Source of the DNA: JBBIRT01 sp037441725
Lineage (GTDB): Bacteria > Desulfobacterota > BSN033 > UBA1163
DNA length: 11,168 nucleotides
Direction of reading: 5' to 3'
Assembly: GCA_037441725.1 (NCBI GenBank)
Contig: JBBIRT010000108.1
Coordinates: 1-11,168, forward strand
The notes under the pieces were generated by a model. The model ran no database searches. It was given only the letters and a program-made list of their open reading frames with translations, and was not told the DNA's origin. Of the stretch, positions 1-6,791 are shown piece after piece. How positions within the stretch are numbered: the first letter of the stretch is position 1; each line of letters opens with the position of its first letter. The position numbers and the translations under genes are program-made.

Positions 1-266
1 TGTTTGCGGCGATGGCGGGGGTATTTCTGGGGTGGACGTTTCCATTTACCCCGGTTTCGGGGATGGGTTTTTTGATCATTGCGCTTGGGGTAGGGGTATT
101 GGGAGGGTTGGGCAGTATTGTAGGGACATTTATAGGGGGGATAGCGTTTGGGTTGGCCCAGACGATAGGGGGTCATTTTTTTGGTTTAGCAGCGCAGATG
201 TTAGTGGCCTATACGATGGTGTTAGTGGTGTTAGCAGTGATTCCGAGGGGGATATTTGGTCGTTAG
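1..266 (+). CDS. livH: LivH-type branched-chain amino acid ABC transporter permease, C-terminal end (5' partial)
   Basis: The reading frame is open from base 3 to the TAG at 264-266, so only the last ~87 residues of the protein are present and the start lies outside the window. The residues are very hydrophobic and glycine-rich, and include the stretch GVLGGLGSIVGTFIGG, which matches the conserved 'GGlGsi.Gai.Gg' segment near the end of LivH-type inner-membrane permeases, followed by a final membrane span and a short basic tail (IPRGIFGR). LivH pairs with LivM to form the membrane channel of high-affinity ABC importers for branched-chain amino acids, amides, urea or other small acids. The LivM gene follows after 15 bases, which supports the call. 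Glycine codons are mostly GGG (12 of 18) and the coding strand is strongly G/T-rich, unlike genes further right. The substrate cannot be told from this fragment. Confidence 0.88.
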   Translation, partial: FAAMAGVFLGWTFPFTPVSGMGFLIIALGVGVLGGLGSIVGTFIGGIAFGLAQTIGGHFFGLAAQMLVAYTMVLVVLAVIPRGIFGR

Positions 267-281
267 GGGGTTTAACATATT

Positions 282-1220
282 GTGATGAAGAGGTCTTATA
301 TTTGGTGGGGGGTAGTGGTTGGGGTCGTGGTCCTTTTGGGGTTATTTCCGGTGATGGGGGTGCCCCGGGTTTGGCTTTTATATCTTTTTCTCTTTTTTAT
401 CTATTTAGCGATGGCCAACATGTGGAATTTGTTGGCGGGGTATAGTGGGTTGATTTCGTTATGTCCTGCGGCCTTTGTAGGGCTTTCAGGTTATACCATG
501 ACGATCATGACCTGGTTGGGTATTCCTTATTATGTGGGGATAATTCCAGGAGCTATCATATCAGCGCTTTTTGCGATGCTGATTTCTATTCCTGTTTTTC
601 GACTGAAAGGGATCTATTTTGCTATTGGAACGCTGGTGGTCCCTGAGATATTGAGGTTTGTCTTTTTACTCTGGAAACCCGTGGGCGGCCCATTGGACGG
701 GCTTGGGAGGGGATATACGGTTCATGGTGTTGCAGAAATTTCACGATCACAACCTTATTGGCTTGCATTAGGAATAGGGATTATTTCCTTTCTTTTGATG
801 CGCTATATTTTACGATCGAAATTTGGGATGGGGTTGGCGGCCATTCGTGATAATGATGGGACAGCGGCCAGTTGTGGGATCAATGTGTTCAATCTAAAGC
901 TCTGGTCCTTTGTCATTGCAGCCTTTGTCACAGGATTGGCTGGAGCAATCTTCTATATTTACCAAGGATTTATTGAACCAACCAGCGCATTCAGTATTAG
1001 GTGGTTAGTTACCCTTATGCTTGCCACAGTCATCGGTGGGGAAGGAACTGAGGAAGGTCCAATTGTGGGGACCATTATTTGTGTCTTTTTATACTTCATT
1101 TTAGCCCGCTATACAGATATCAGCCTCATTATCCAGGGAGCCATCCTGATCGGTATCATGTTGCTGGCACCAGAGGGGATTGTGGGGTCTATCCGCAAGG
1201 CCCGAAGTCACCAATCCTAA
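282..1220 (+). CDS. livM: LivM-type branched-chain amino acid ABC transporter permease
   Basis: This 312-residue integral membrane protein has the normal LivM length and about eight to ten hydrophobic spans. Near residues 178-200 it has the cytoplasmic loop LRSKFGMGLAAIRDNDGTAA, the family's 'GRALRAIREND..A' contact region for the ATPase, followed by a GIN motif. Near 251-263 comes GGEGTEEGPIVGT, equivalent to the conserved 'GG.GT..GP..G' segment, and it ends with LLAPEGIVGSIRK. It would form the translocation pore with LivH. The start may be GTG at 282 or the ATG immediately after at 285; a GGGGG-rich stretch at 265-270 is the only nearby ribosome binding candidate. No livG, livF or binding-protein gene follows; they may lie to the left or elsewhere. 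The substrate could be amino acids or another small organic acid. The G/T-rich bias of the first ~190 bases fades toward the 3' half. Confidence 0.92.
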   Translation: MMKRSYIWWGVVVGVVVLLGLFPVMGVPRVWLLYLFLFFIYLAMANMWNLLAGYSGLISLCPAAFVGLSGYTMTIMTWLGIPYYVGIIPGAIISALFAMLISIPVFRLKGIYFAIGTLVVPEILRFVFLLWKPVGGPLDGLGRGYTVHGVAEISRSQPYWLALGIGIISFLLMRYILRSKFGMGLAAIRDNDGTAASCGINVFNLKLWSFVIAAFVTGLAGAIFYIYQGFIEPTSAFSIRWLVTLMLATVIGGEGTEEGPIVGTIICVFLYFILARYTDISLIIQGAILIGIMLLAPEGIVGSIRKARSHQS

Positions 1221-1251
1221 CTCAAACTTACCCACAAGCACTATGTTATGA

Positions 1252-1425
1252 ATTTATTATGGTTATTTATATTTCCTCTTGGCCCGTTATGTTGGGATTA
1301 GCCTGATTATCCAGGGAATTATATTAATTGCTATCTTATTGATAGCCCCGAAAGGTATTGTGGGATCTCTCAGACAGGTTAAAACTGGCCAATCCTTATT
1401 AAGATTGGCCTCAGGCACTAATTAA
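1252..1425 (+). pseudogene. Remnant of a second livM (C-terminal ~57 codons only)
   Basis: After the livM stop there is an open stretch, bounded on the left by an in-frame TGA at 1249-1251, that reads ...YLYFLLARYVGISLIIQG and then IILIAILLIAPKGIVGSLRQ before a tail ending in TAA at 1423-1425. This aligns without gaps to the last ~45 residues of the intact LivM (FLYFILARYTDISLIIQG..., LLAPEGIVGSIRK..., QS). It has no start codon or ribosome binding site and lacks the rest of the protein, so it is a gene remnant. The protein match is close but many third positions differ, so this is not a fresh duplication. It is either an old tandem paralogue that lost its 5' part, or the leftover end of a resident livM whose body was replaced by the current copy. 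The shared C-terminus is direct observation; the history is inference. Confidence 0.8.
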
Positions 1426-1430
1426 TCTTT

Positions 1431-1577
1431 ATGGAAGAAAAGGATCAATCCAAATCAGAAGATCAAGAGGTAGAAAAGAAGGTTAAGGATATGTGTGAGA
1501 AGCAGCTCTATCAGAAACTATATCTTTGTGAATATCTAAGGGAATTATTAGATACTGACGATACCTCCTCTACTTGA
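1431..1577 (+). CDS. Possible small hydrophilic protein, 48 residues
   Basis: An ATG at 1431, five bases after the stop of the livM remnant, opens a 48-residue frame ending in TGA at 1575-1577. The product is highly charged: a Glu/Lys/Asp/Ser-rich N-terminal half (MEEKDQSKSEDQEVEKK), then an amphipathic-looking segment with two cysteines (C20 and C33) and several Leu/Tyr residues, then a Thr/Ser tail. No signal peptide, membrane span or known motif is seen. There is no clear Shine-Dalgarno sequence before the ATG, and the frame stops 17 bases before the end of the convergent ligase gene. It could be a real small gene, or a chance frame next to a decayed gene. I do not recognise it. Confidence 0.35.
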   Translation: MEEKDQSKSEDQEVEKKVKDMCEKQLYQKLYLCEYLRELLDTDDTSST

Positions 1578-1594
1578 ACTGAAATAGTCCCATT

Positions 1595-3250
1595 TTATGA
1601 AGCACTCATTAATTTCCTCTTAATATCCTCTTTTAGAAAGGTCTTATCTACTTTTTCAGCCTTGGTCATGGGCATGGTTTCAACAAATTCGATTCTTTCA
1701 GGAAGTTGAAGGACTGAGGCCTTCTTCTCTTTGAGATGAGCAATGATCTTCTCAAAGCTCAGGACCGCTCCAGGTTTAGGTTGAATGTAGGCACAGACCT
1801 TTTCACCAAAGACCGGATCAGGCATGGGGACAACCGCCACCAAGGCAACCTGGGGATGGCTGCTGATTAGCTTCTCTATCTCAGTGGAACTAATACTTTC
1901 CCCTCCTCGATTGATCATCTCTTTGATTCGTCCAGTAAGGGTGATCACCCCTTTCTCATCAATGACGGCCAAATCTCCTGTTCTGAAAAATCCTTCCTCA
2001 TTAAAAACCTTTTCATTCTCCTCAGGAGCCTTATAATATCCAGTAAAGACCCCAGGTCCCTTAATCATCAATTCCCCAGGGGTATTGGGAGGAAGTTCTT
2101 TCCCATCAGGACTGACTACTTTGTAGGTATCATAAGGACAGGTTGGTCTACCCACCGTATGAAGGATCGTTTCAATGCTATCATTGGTTCGAGTCAGAGT
2201 GGTCTGACCTTCTGTTCCACCATATCCATTGTAGAAATTGCAGTGGAGATCTTCTCTCACCCCTTTAACAATCTCAGGCAGGCTGGCACTTCCTCCGCAA
2301 TGCATCGCTCTTAGTGAACTGAGATCATACTTTTTTAACCCTTCAAAATCGAGAAGCCTCTTGGCCAAAGTGGGAGTCCAGACAATGGTGGTCACTTTCT
2401 CTTTTTCAATGGTTTCACAAACATCTTTCATCTCTGTAGAATCGAGAAAGACAGTCTTTCCAAAGGTGAAGAGTGTACTGCAAAGCCCCTTGGTAAAAGC
2501 GAGGTCGTGTCCTATGGGACCTGCCAGGAGACAGATATCACGGAAACTTACCTCCCATGCATAGGCAGCATATTCCATGGTACAGACAAGACTATTATGT
2601 GTACGAGGGACAACCTTTGGTAGGCCTGTTGTTCCTCCGGTAGGTCCCATATGGGCTACCTCCATAGGATCAGGTCTCCTTTGGGCAAGCCTTTGAAGAT
2701 TTCCAGGATTCAGCTCTGCTCCGTTTATTAATCTCTCCATGCTCTTAAAGGAACCATGACCATCACTTCTTGCAAGAACCACATTTTTAATTTGGGGATG
2801 TTCTTTGACCACATCCTCTACGATTGGCAGGTAATCTGTTTTCTTGTACTTTTCTGCAACGATCCAGGAAGTGGCACCGGTCAACTGCGCAAGGTGGCCA
2901 ATCTCATATTGCCGATATCGGTCAATTAATAAAACAGCAATCGCCCCGATTTTTTGTACGGCAAAATACGCAAAGACAAACTCATTCCAGTTGGGAAACT
3001 GAATGAGCACCCGATCCCTGGGGGCAATTCCAAGGTCCATTAGACCAAGAGCCAATCGATTTGTTTTTTCCCTCGTTTCTCGGTAAGTGAGCCTACTCTT
3101 TCCATCCACAAAGGCCTCTTTATCAGGATAGACATCAGCCGCCTTGTCCAGAAGGTCTCCAAGCGTTAATCCTAACCACCAACGAAGTCGATTATATTTT
3201 TCTGCATCTTCTTTTCGATAAGGAACAAACCCCTCAAGATAGTCGGTCAT
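1595..3250 (-). CDS. EntE/DhbE-like AMP-forming acyl (aryl) acid ligase
   Basis: This 551-residue protein has the full set of ANL superfamily (acyl-CoA synthetase / adenylation domain) motifs: phosphate-binding loop TGGTTGLPKVVPRTH at ~204-218, NGYGGTEGQ at ~341-349, FFRTGDL at ~421-427, hinge TGRIKEMINRGGE at ~439-451, and the C-terminal catalytic lysine region PMTKAEKVDK at ~527-536 (Lys533). The loop ending PRTH and the NRGGE hinge are typical of the 2,3-dihydroxybenzoate-AMP ligase (EntE/DhbE) branch, but no siderophore genes are nearby, so a catabolic acyl- or aryl-CoA ligase is more likely. It would convert a carboxylic acid plus ATP to the acyl-AMP and then probably the CoA thioester in the cytoplasm. 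AAGGAGA at 3257-3263 lies six bases before the ATG. It lies downstream of dctPQM on the same strand, separated by an amidohydrolase remnant. The substrate is unknown. Confidence 0.9.
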   Translation of the reverse strand: MTDYLEGFVPYRKEDAEKYNRLRWWLGLTLGDLLDKAADVYPDKEAFVDGKSRLTYRETREKTNRLALGLMDLGIAPRDRVLIQFPNWNEFVFAYFAVQKIGAIAVLLIDRYRQYEIGHLAQLTGATSWIVAEKYKKTDYLPIVEDVVKEHPQIKNVVLARSDGHGSFKSMERLINGAELNPGNLQRLAQRRPDPMEVAHMGPTGGTTGLPKVVPRTHNSLVCTMEYAAYAWEVSFRDICLLAGPIGHDLAFTKGLCSTLFTFGKTVFLDSTEMKDVCETIEKEKVTTIVWTPTLAKRLLDFEGLKKYDLSSLRAMHCGGSASLPEIVKGVREDLHCNFYNGYGGTEGQTTLTRTNDSIETILHTVGRPTCPYDTYKVVSPDGKELPPNTPGELMIKGPGVFTGYYKAPEENEKVFNEEGFFRTGDLAVIDEKGVITLTGRIKEMINRGGESISSTEIEKLISSHPQVALVAVVPMPDPVFGEKVCAYIQPKPGAVLSFEKIIAHLKEKKASVLQLPERIEFVETMPMTKAEKVDKTFLKEDIKRKLMSAS

Positions 3251-3288
3251 TGGTACTCTCCTTGAATTTATTTTTTAAATCAAGAGTT

Positions 3289-3318
3289 ATTATTAGCTTA
3301 TTCTAGTGAATTTTTCAA
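3289..3318 (-). promoter_or_regulatory. Candidate promoter for the ligase gene
   Basis: On the minus strand TTGAAA (3318-3313) is followed after 18 bases by AATAAT (3294-3289), each one base from the sigma70 consensus. It lies about 40 bases before the ligase start, in AT-rich DNA downstream of the amidohydrolase remnant. It could let the ligase be transcribed independently of the decayed upstream gene. AT-rich intergenic DNA often gives such matches by chance, so confidence is low. Confidence 0.35.
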
Positions 3319-3343
3319 TGGATGGGATTTGTTTTTATACCTT

Positions 3344-3597
3344 TTAACGTATTTTTAGGAGTCTTATAGCGTTCTCACCCAAGATCTTTTTCTTCTCTTT
3401 TGCCGGTATTTTTAAAGCCTTTACCCCCTTTTAGGTTCTCACATTAAAAGCCCCCTATGACTTTCCCCCAGAGGGATAATCTGTTCCAACCCCTGTTCGA
3501 ATTGGATCAAAGAAGGCATAGACGATGTTGTAAATTGAGCCGGATATTCTGTTCAATCCTCTCTGTTTGAAATATGATGGGATGAAAAATCAATAAT
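3344..3597 (-). pseudogene. Decayed amidohydrolase family 2 gene (N- and C-terminal fragments)
   Basis: Most of the 414-base gap between dctM and the ligase holds a broken gene on the minus strand. At its 5' end AGGAGG is followed eight bases later by ATT ATT GAT..., reading (M)IDFSSHHISNRED, like the start of metal-dependent amidohydrolases ('IDFHxH'), with ATT where ATG would be expected; a stop follows at 3555-3553. In another frame FDPIRTGVGTDYPSGG (to ~3461) matches the family's 'GTDYP' block. In that same frame, after stops at 3457-3455 and 3433-3431, KKKILGENAIRLLKIR and TAA (3346-3344) match the typical amidohydrolase C-terminus 'kIlGeNA.rLl'. About two thirds of a ~300-residue protein is missing. 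The intact gene was probably in one operon with the TRAP genes and the ligase; family members include hydrolases and aromatic decarboxylases. The motifs are direct; identity and history are inferred. Confidence 0.68.
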
Positions 3598-3600
3598 CCT

Positions 3601-3652
3601 CTTTTCCTCCTCTCAATTTTAACTCCTTTTCCTCCTGTTAATTTATAGGAGG
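3601..3652 (-). repeat. Twin ribosome-binding-site repeat and small hairpin after dctM
   Basis: On the minus strand the 11-mer AGGAGGAAAAG occurs twice, at 3636-3626 and 3611-3601. The second copy is the expected ribosome binding site of the decayed amidohydrolase. The first copy can also pair with CCTCCT at 3652-3647, giving a 6-bp stem with a 10-base loop right after the dctM stop. A short duplication or a masked ribosome binding site are both possible. No run of T follows, so it is not an intrinsic terminator. Confidence 0.4.
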
Positions 3653-3664
3653 AACATAGAAGGG

Positions 3665-4966
3665 TTAATAGGTCATAAAATTAGGTAGGATTGTTGAAAT
3701 CCCTGGAAACGCAATAATCAATATCAGGCCGATGGTTAGAGGAATCAGGAAGATATATATTCCCTTCATGATGGTAGCGATGGGAACTTCATCCCCTACC
3801 AATCCCTTGGTAACAAAAAGATTTGTGCCCACTGGTGGAGTAATAATCCCAATCATACAGAGCGTACAGACAACCACACCAAACCAGATTGGATCATAAC
3901 CGGATTTTATAATAAGTGGATAAAACAGAGGTACGAGCAATAAGAGGATGGGGGTAATATCAATAAAACATCCCAAGATGAAGAAAAGGATGGAGATAAA
4001 GATGATGAGGCCTAATGGAGAAAGGTCTGAGGCCCAGTTGACCAGACCCTGTGAGACACCCGTGGCAGTGATGAAATGGCCAAAGATCATGGCCCCAACG
4101 ATCAGGATGAAGATCATGCAAGAGAGCCTCAAGCTATCTCTGAGTCCCTCAATAAATTTTATCCAGGTTAATTCTTTCCGTATCAGGCCAATCACGATGG
4201 CACCGGCACTGCCAATGGCCCCGGCCATGGTCGGACTAAAAAAACCGGCAAAGAGTCCTCCGATGACCAATAGAAATAGGATTAAGGCATCTATCAATCC
4301 TAATAAAGATTTCAATTTTTGTTTTAAATTTGTTGATTCCCCAGGAGGCCCCCAATCAGGTCTTATCCAGCAGACGGATAATGCAGTAAGAATAAAGAGC
4401 AGAGTGATGAGGATGCCAGGCAATAGTCCAGCAATAAAAAGCTTACCGATGGACTGTTCCGTGATGATTCCATATACAGCAAGGGGAATACTGGGAGGAA
4501 TCATGAAACCCAGAGTTCCAGAGCAGGCGAGGGCTCCAAGGGAAAGGGAGGGGTCATATCGGTATTTCTTCATCTCAGGGATAGCCGATTTTCCTATGGC
4601 GACATTGGTTGCTGCGCCAGATCCAGTCAGGGCACCAAAGATGCAGCAGGCAATCGCCGTGGCCACAATCAACCCCCCTCTGAGTCGCCCCATCAAAATA
4701 TAGGCCACATTGAAGGCCTTGCTCCCAATCCCTGCGGCAAAGGCCATACATCCCATCAAGATAAACATGGGTAAAACAGATAGGGCATATGAATTGAAAT
4801 GGGTAAAGATATCATTGGCCAAAAGATGGAGTGCTGCCTTCGTATTGACGACATAAGCAAAACCTACAAAGCCAGCAATGGCCATTGCAAAACCAATGGG
4901 GACGCCAATAAAAAAAAGGATTAAGAGCAGGATGATTCCACCAATACCTGTAATCAACGGGTCCAT
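3665..4966 (-). CDS. dctM: TRAP transporter large permease (DctM)
   Basis: A 433-residue, strongly hydrophobic protein of the usual DctM length with about 12 membrane spans. Family landmarks are GALTGSGAATNVAIGKSAIPEM at ~111-131 (first half GALTGSGAATN), the block TLGFMIPPSIPLAVYG at ~151-166, KLFIAGLLPGI at ~175-185, and a second-half repeat with GIITPPVGTNLFV at ~373-385. DctM is the ion-coupled transport subunit of tripartite ATP-independent periplasmic systems, which import carboxylates, aromatic acids and related compounds with the DctQ and DctP partners. Its ATG overlaps the dctQ stop by one base (TAATG) with GGAG just upstream, so the two are probably translationally coupled. After its stop comes the amidohydrolase remnant. 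The substrate is set mainly by DctP and cannot be read from DctM. Confidence 0.95.
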   Translation of the reverse strand: MDPLITGIGGIILLLILFFIGVPIGFAMAIAGFVGFAYVVNTKAALHLLANDIFTHFNSYALSVLPMFILMGCMAFAAGIGSKAFNVAYILMGRLRGGLIVATAIACCIFGALTGSGAATNVAIGKSAIPEMKKYRYDPSLSLGALACSGTLGFMIPPSIPLAVYGIITEQSIGKLFIAGLLPGILITLLFILTALSVCWIRPDWGPPGESTNLKQKLKSLLGLIDALILFLLVIGGLFAGFFSPTMAGAIGSAGAIVIGLIRKELTWIKFIEGLRDSLRLSCMIFILIVGAMIFGHFITATGVSQGLVNWASDLSPLGLIIFISILFFILGCFIDITPILLLLVPLFYPLIIKSGYDPIWFGVVVCTLCMIGIITPPVGTNLFVTKGLVGDEVPIATIMKGIYIFLIPLTIGLILIIAFPGISTILPNFMTY

Positions 4967-5493
4967 TATCTCCGCATCCTATTAATAAGTCCTATTAATT
5001 CGATGAGGATAACGCCACACATCGGGATACAACAGATTGCAATCCAGAAAGAAAAGGGAGAGAGGGGGATTCTGAGAAGAAGGGTTTCTGTCCCACTTTG
5101 GAGTAGATTGATTCCAAATTTGTAAGTCATCCATCCAGCCAAAGCAAAAAGCCCGAATCCCAAAATGGAATTAAATATCTCAATGGCCAATTTTCCTCGA
5201 ACAGGCAAACGATCGATGAAGAATTCTACCCGAATATGTCTTCCATCTATCTTAGAAAAGGCTAGGCCTCCTGCAATGGCAGCAATCTGTAAGACCCCAG
5301 TGAGTTCGGTACTACCAGGAAGGGGCCATTGGAACCACTTGGAACCCACCACATCAATGAGGGTGGTCAAAACAATCACCATCATTGCTGACATTCCAAC
5401 CCATTCAAACCAACCACTTAATAAACGAATAAACTTTTGAAACTTAATAAACCCATTCGTCTCTGTGATCCCTGTCATGGATTCTACCACCAT
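4966..5493 (-). CDS. dctQ: TRAP transporter small permease (DctQ)
   Basis: With the start placed at ATG 5493 the protein has 175 residues, normal for DctQ, and four membrane spans. Between the second and third spans is GRHIRVEFFIDRLP, the family's 'G.HI.VD...' loop. DctQ associates with DctM in the inner membrane. The frame is open upstream to ATG 5529, giving 187 residues, but that ATG has only pyrimidine-rich DNA before it, whereas 5493 is preceded by GAGGAGGGGG at about 9-12 bases. The extra 12 residues (MNIRGVRRGSLP) would simply be translation of the ribosome binding region. ATG 5478 is a less likely alternative. The proposed ribosome binding site lies in the right arm of a perfect hairpin, suggesting that DctQ/DctM output is held below that of DctP. 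Confidence 0.88.
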   Translation of the reverse strand: MVVESMTGITETNGFIKFQKFIRLLSGWFEWVGMSAMMVIVLTTLIDVVGSKWFQWPLPGSTELTGVLQIAAIAGGLAFSKIDGRHIRVEFFIDRLPVRGKLAIEIFNSILGFGLFALAGWMTYKFGINLLQSGTETLLLRIPLSPFSFWIAICCIPMCGVILIELIGLINRMRR

Positions 5494-5501
5494 TGGAAGG
5501 C

Positions 5502-5540
5502 TCCCCCTCCTCACCCCCCTTATATTCATGAGGAGGGGGA
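5502..5540 (-). promoter_or_regulatory. Intercistronic hairpin between dctP and dctQ covering the dctQ ribosome binding site
   Basis: On the minus strand TCCCCCTCCTCA (5540-5529) and TGAGGAGGGGGA (5513-5502) are perfect reverse complements: a 12-bp GC-rich stem around a 15-base loop. It starts nine bases after the dctP stop. The right arm holds the AGGAGG that best serves dctQ. No U-run follows, so it is not a standard terminator. Known roles for such hairpins after binding-protein genes are protecting the upstream mRNA end and lowering downstream expression; masking the ribosome binding site is inferred. Confidence 0.75.
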
Positions 5541-5549
5541 AAGGATGCT

Positions 5550-6647
5550 TTATTTCAGGAGCTTTTCTATTCGAGCTAAGATGGGAGTGATATTATTCTT
5601 GGCTTGTTGTCCATTCCAGTATTCTACGCGGCTTTTAAAATAGTTAAAGGCCTCTTCCACCTCTTGACGGGTAAATCCTTTGGCCACCAGATCTTTCATA
5701 CGTGTTTCAATAACCGTTACGATGGCTGCCTGCCATCTTCTCTCTTCATCCTTTGAAAGGATATAGATCTTTGAACCCACACTCTTTGCATACTCGATAC
5801 CGGCAATCTCCTGGTCATCCCAGGCTAATCCAAGCTTGCCACAATATTCTCGCCCCACCTCGGTAATTGTTTTTTGAATATCAGGGGGAAGGCTGTTCCA
5901 TTTATCCTTGTTCATGATGTTATACCAGACGATAGAGGGTTGGGCAGGGGCGAAATTGAGAGTGATATGCTTGGCCACATCTGCCAGTCTCCAGCTCTTG
6001 AGGGGTTCGGCCGATCCGACTTCGCCATCCAGGACCCCTTTAGAAATGGCATCATACACTTCTGCCATGGGTAAATCTTTTACAGTCCCTCCAAGGGCAG
6101 TGACCACATCAGCATGAACAGGTCTCAGAGACTTTCCTTTCCAATCTTCGAGTTTTAAGATTGGCACTTTTCCCATTGCAATGGCCCCAATGTTAAACCC
6201 ATCCCCGCATACTGTTAAGATTTGGACATCCTTCCATTCTTTAGGTTGATATTTCATTAAAAAGTCATACATTGCATTTGAAACAGCCCAACCCGACTCT
6301 GCAGGAACAGGCATCTCGGCAATTTTTGTAAAGGGGAAAACTCCAGGGTTATAAACGGTGAGGCAGTTTCCCATATCCGCAATGCCACTGCGGACCCCTT
6401 GATACATGGCTGGACCGCCAAGGAGTGATCCACCATGGAAGATCTGGATCTGAACCCGGCCATTGGTTCGCTTTTCAATCTCTTGGGCAAACTCGGTATT
6501 TGCCTTAGATAAGGCTGCGGCTGCGGGTTGAAACAGAGCATAAGTCAATTTTATGGGAGCTTGAGCAGAGCTGGTTTGAATGAACCCGCCAATGAAAATG
6601 AAAGCCAAAAAAACTAACATAAAATTTTTTGCCATACCTTTCATCAT
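5550..6647 (-). CDS. dctP: TRAP transporter substrate-binding protein (DctP)
   Basis: This 365-residue protein has a Sec signal peptide: basic MMKGMAK, a hydrophobic core and a likely cleavage after ..SSAQA near residue 30. The mature part is a periplasmic binding protein of the DctP family: ANTEFAQEIEKRTNGRVQIQIF at ~49-70 (second part RTNGRVQIQIF), GSLLGG near 73-78, and LEDWKGKSLRP at ~166-176, whose Arg175 sits where family members hold the ligand's carboxylate. MAEVYDAISKGVLDGEVGS near 194-212 is the conserved 'ea..AL..G.vDg' block. It binds the substrate, probably an organic acid, and delivers it to DctQM. AAAGGAGGGG at 6655-6664 lies seven bases before the start; the second ATG (6644) is an alternative. 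It is the first gene of the leftward operon, behind two candidate promoters, one carrying the operator shared with the XRE gene. Confidence 0.95.
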   Translation of the reverse strand: MMKGMAKNFMLVFLAFIFIGGFIQTSSAQAPIKLTYALFQPAAAALSKANTEFAQEIEKRTNGRVQIQIFHGGSLLGGPAMYQGVRSGIADMGNCLTVYNPGVFPFTKIAEMPVPAESGWAVSNAMYDFLMKYQPKEWKDVQILTVCGDGFNIGAIAMGKVPILKLEDWKGKSLRPVHADVVTALGGTVKDLPMAEVYDAISKGVLDGEVGSAEPLKSWRLADVAKHITLNFAPAQPSIVWYNIMNKDKWNSLPPDIQKTITEVGREYCGKLGLAWDDQEIAGIEYAKSVGSKIYILSKDEERRWQAAIVTVIETRMKDLVAKGFTRQEVEEAFNYFKSRVEYWNGQQAKNNITPILARIEKLLK

Positions 6648-6701
6648 TATTGATCCCCTCCTTTAATAGGATTTAGACCCTATCGTTTAAAATTATAGCT
6701 A

Positions 6702-6730
6702 ACTATATTTCCTATTTATTTTATTGTCAA
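6702..6730 (-). promoter_or_regulatory. Proximal dctP promoter candidate (P2)
   Basis: On the minus strand TTGACA (6730-6725), a 17-base spacer and TATAGT (6707-6702) form a strong sigma70-type promoter about 55 bases before the dctP start. The -10 is part of a small palindrome, TATAG-TTAG-CTATA (6707-6694), which could be a protein binding site. This promoter lacks the GTWTCC-N5-GGAWAC operator, so it may give operator-independent expression of the TRAP genes. Confidence 0.55.
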
Positions 6731-6791
6731 TAGTCATTTGAGACACCTCTAAAAAATGGTTAAAAGGGCGTTTTGAACAGGATCGGTTTAA

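Noticed and set aside
37..53. GTTTCC followed by ATTTA inside livH, resembling one operator half-site
   Set aside because: The second half-site is missing and the sequence is coding; not counted as an operator.
3948..4703. 251-codon frame on the + strand
   Set aside because: It lies wholly opposite dctM, which has full family motifs; the translation is Met/Pro/Lys-rich with no motif and no ribosome site.
5494..5529. Upstream start of dctQ at 5529
   Set aside because: There is no ribosome site before it, the ATG lies at the edge of the hairpin stem, and the extra residues are not DctQ-like.
6257..6541. 94-codon minus-strand frame inside dctP
   Set aside because: It is an out-of-frame shadow of dctP, which has a signal peptide and full family motifs.
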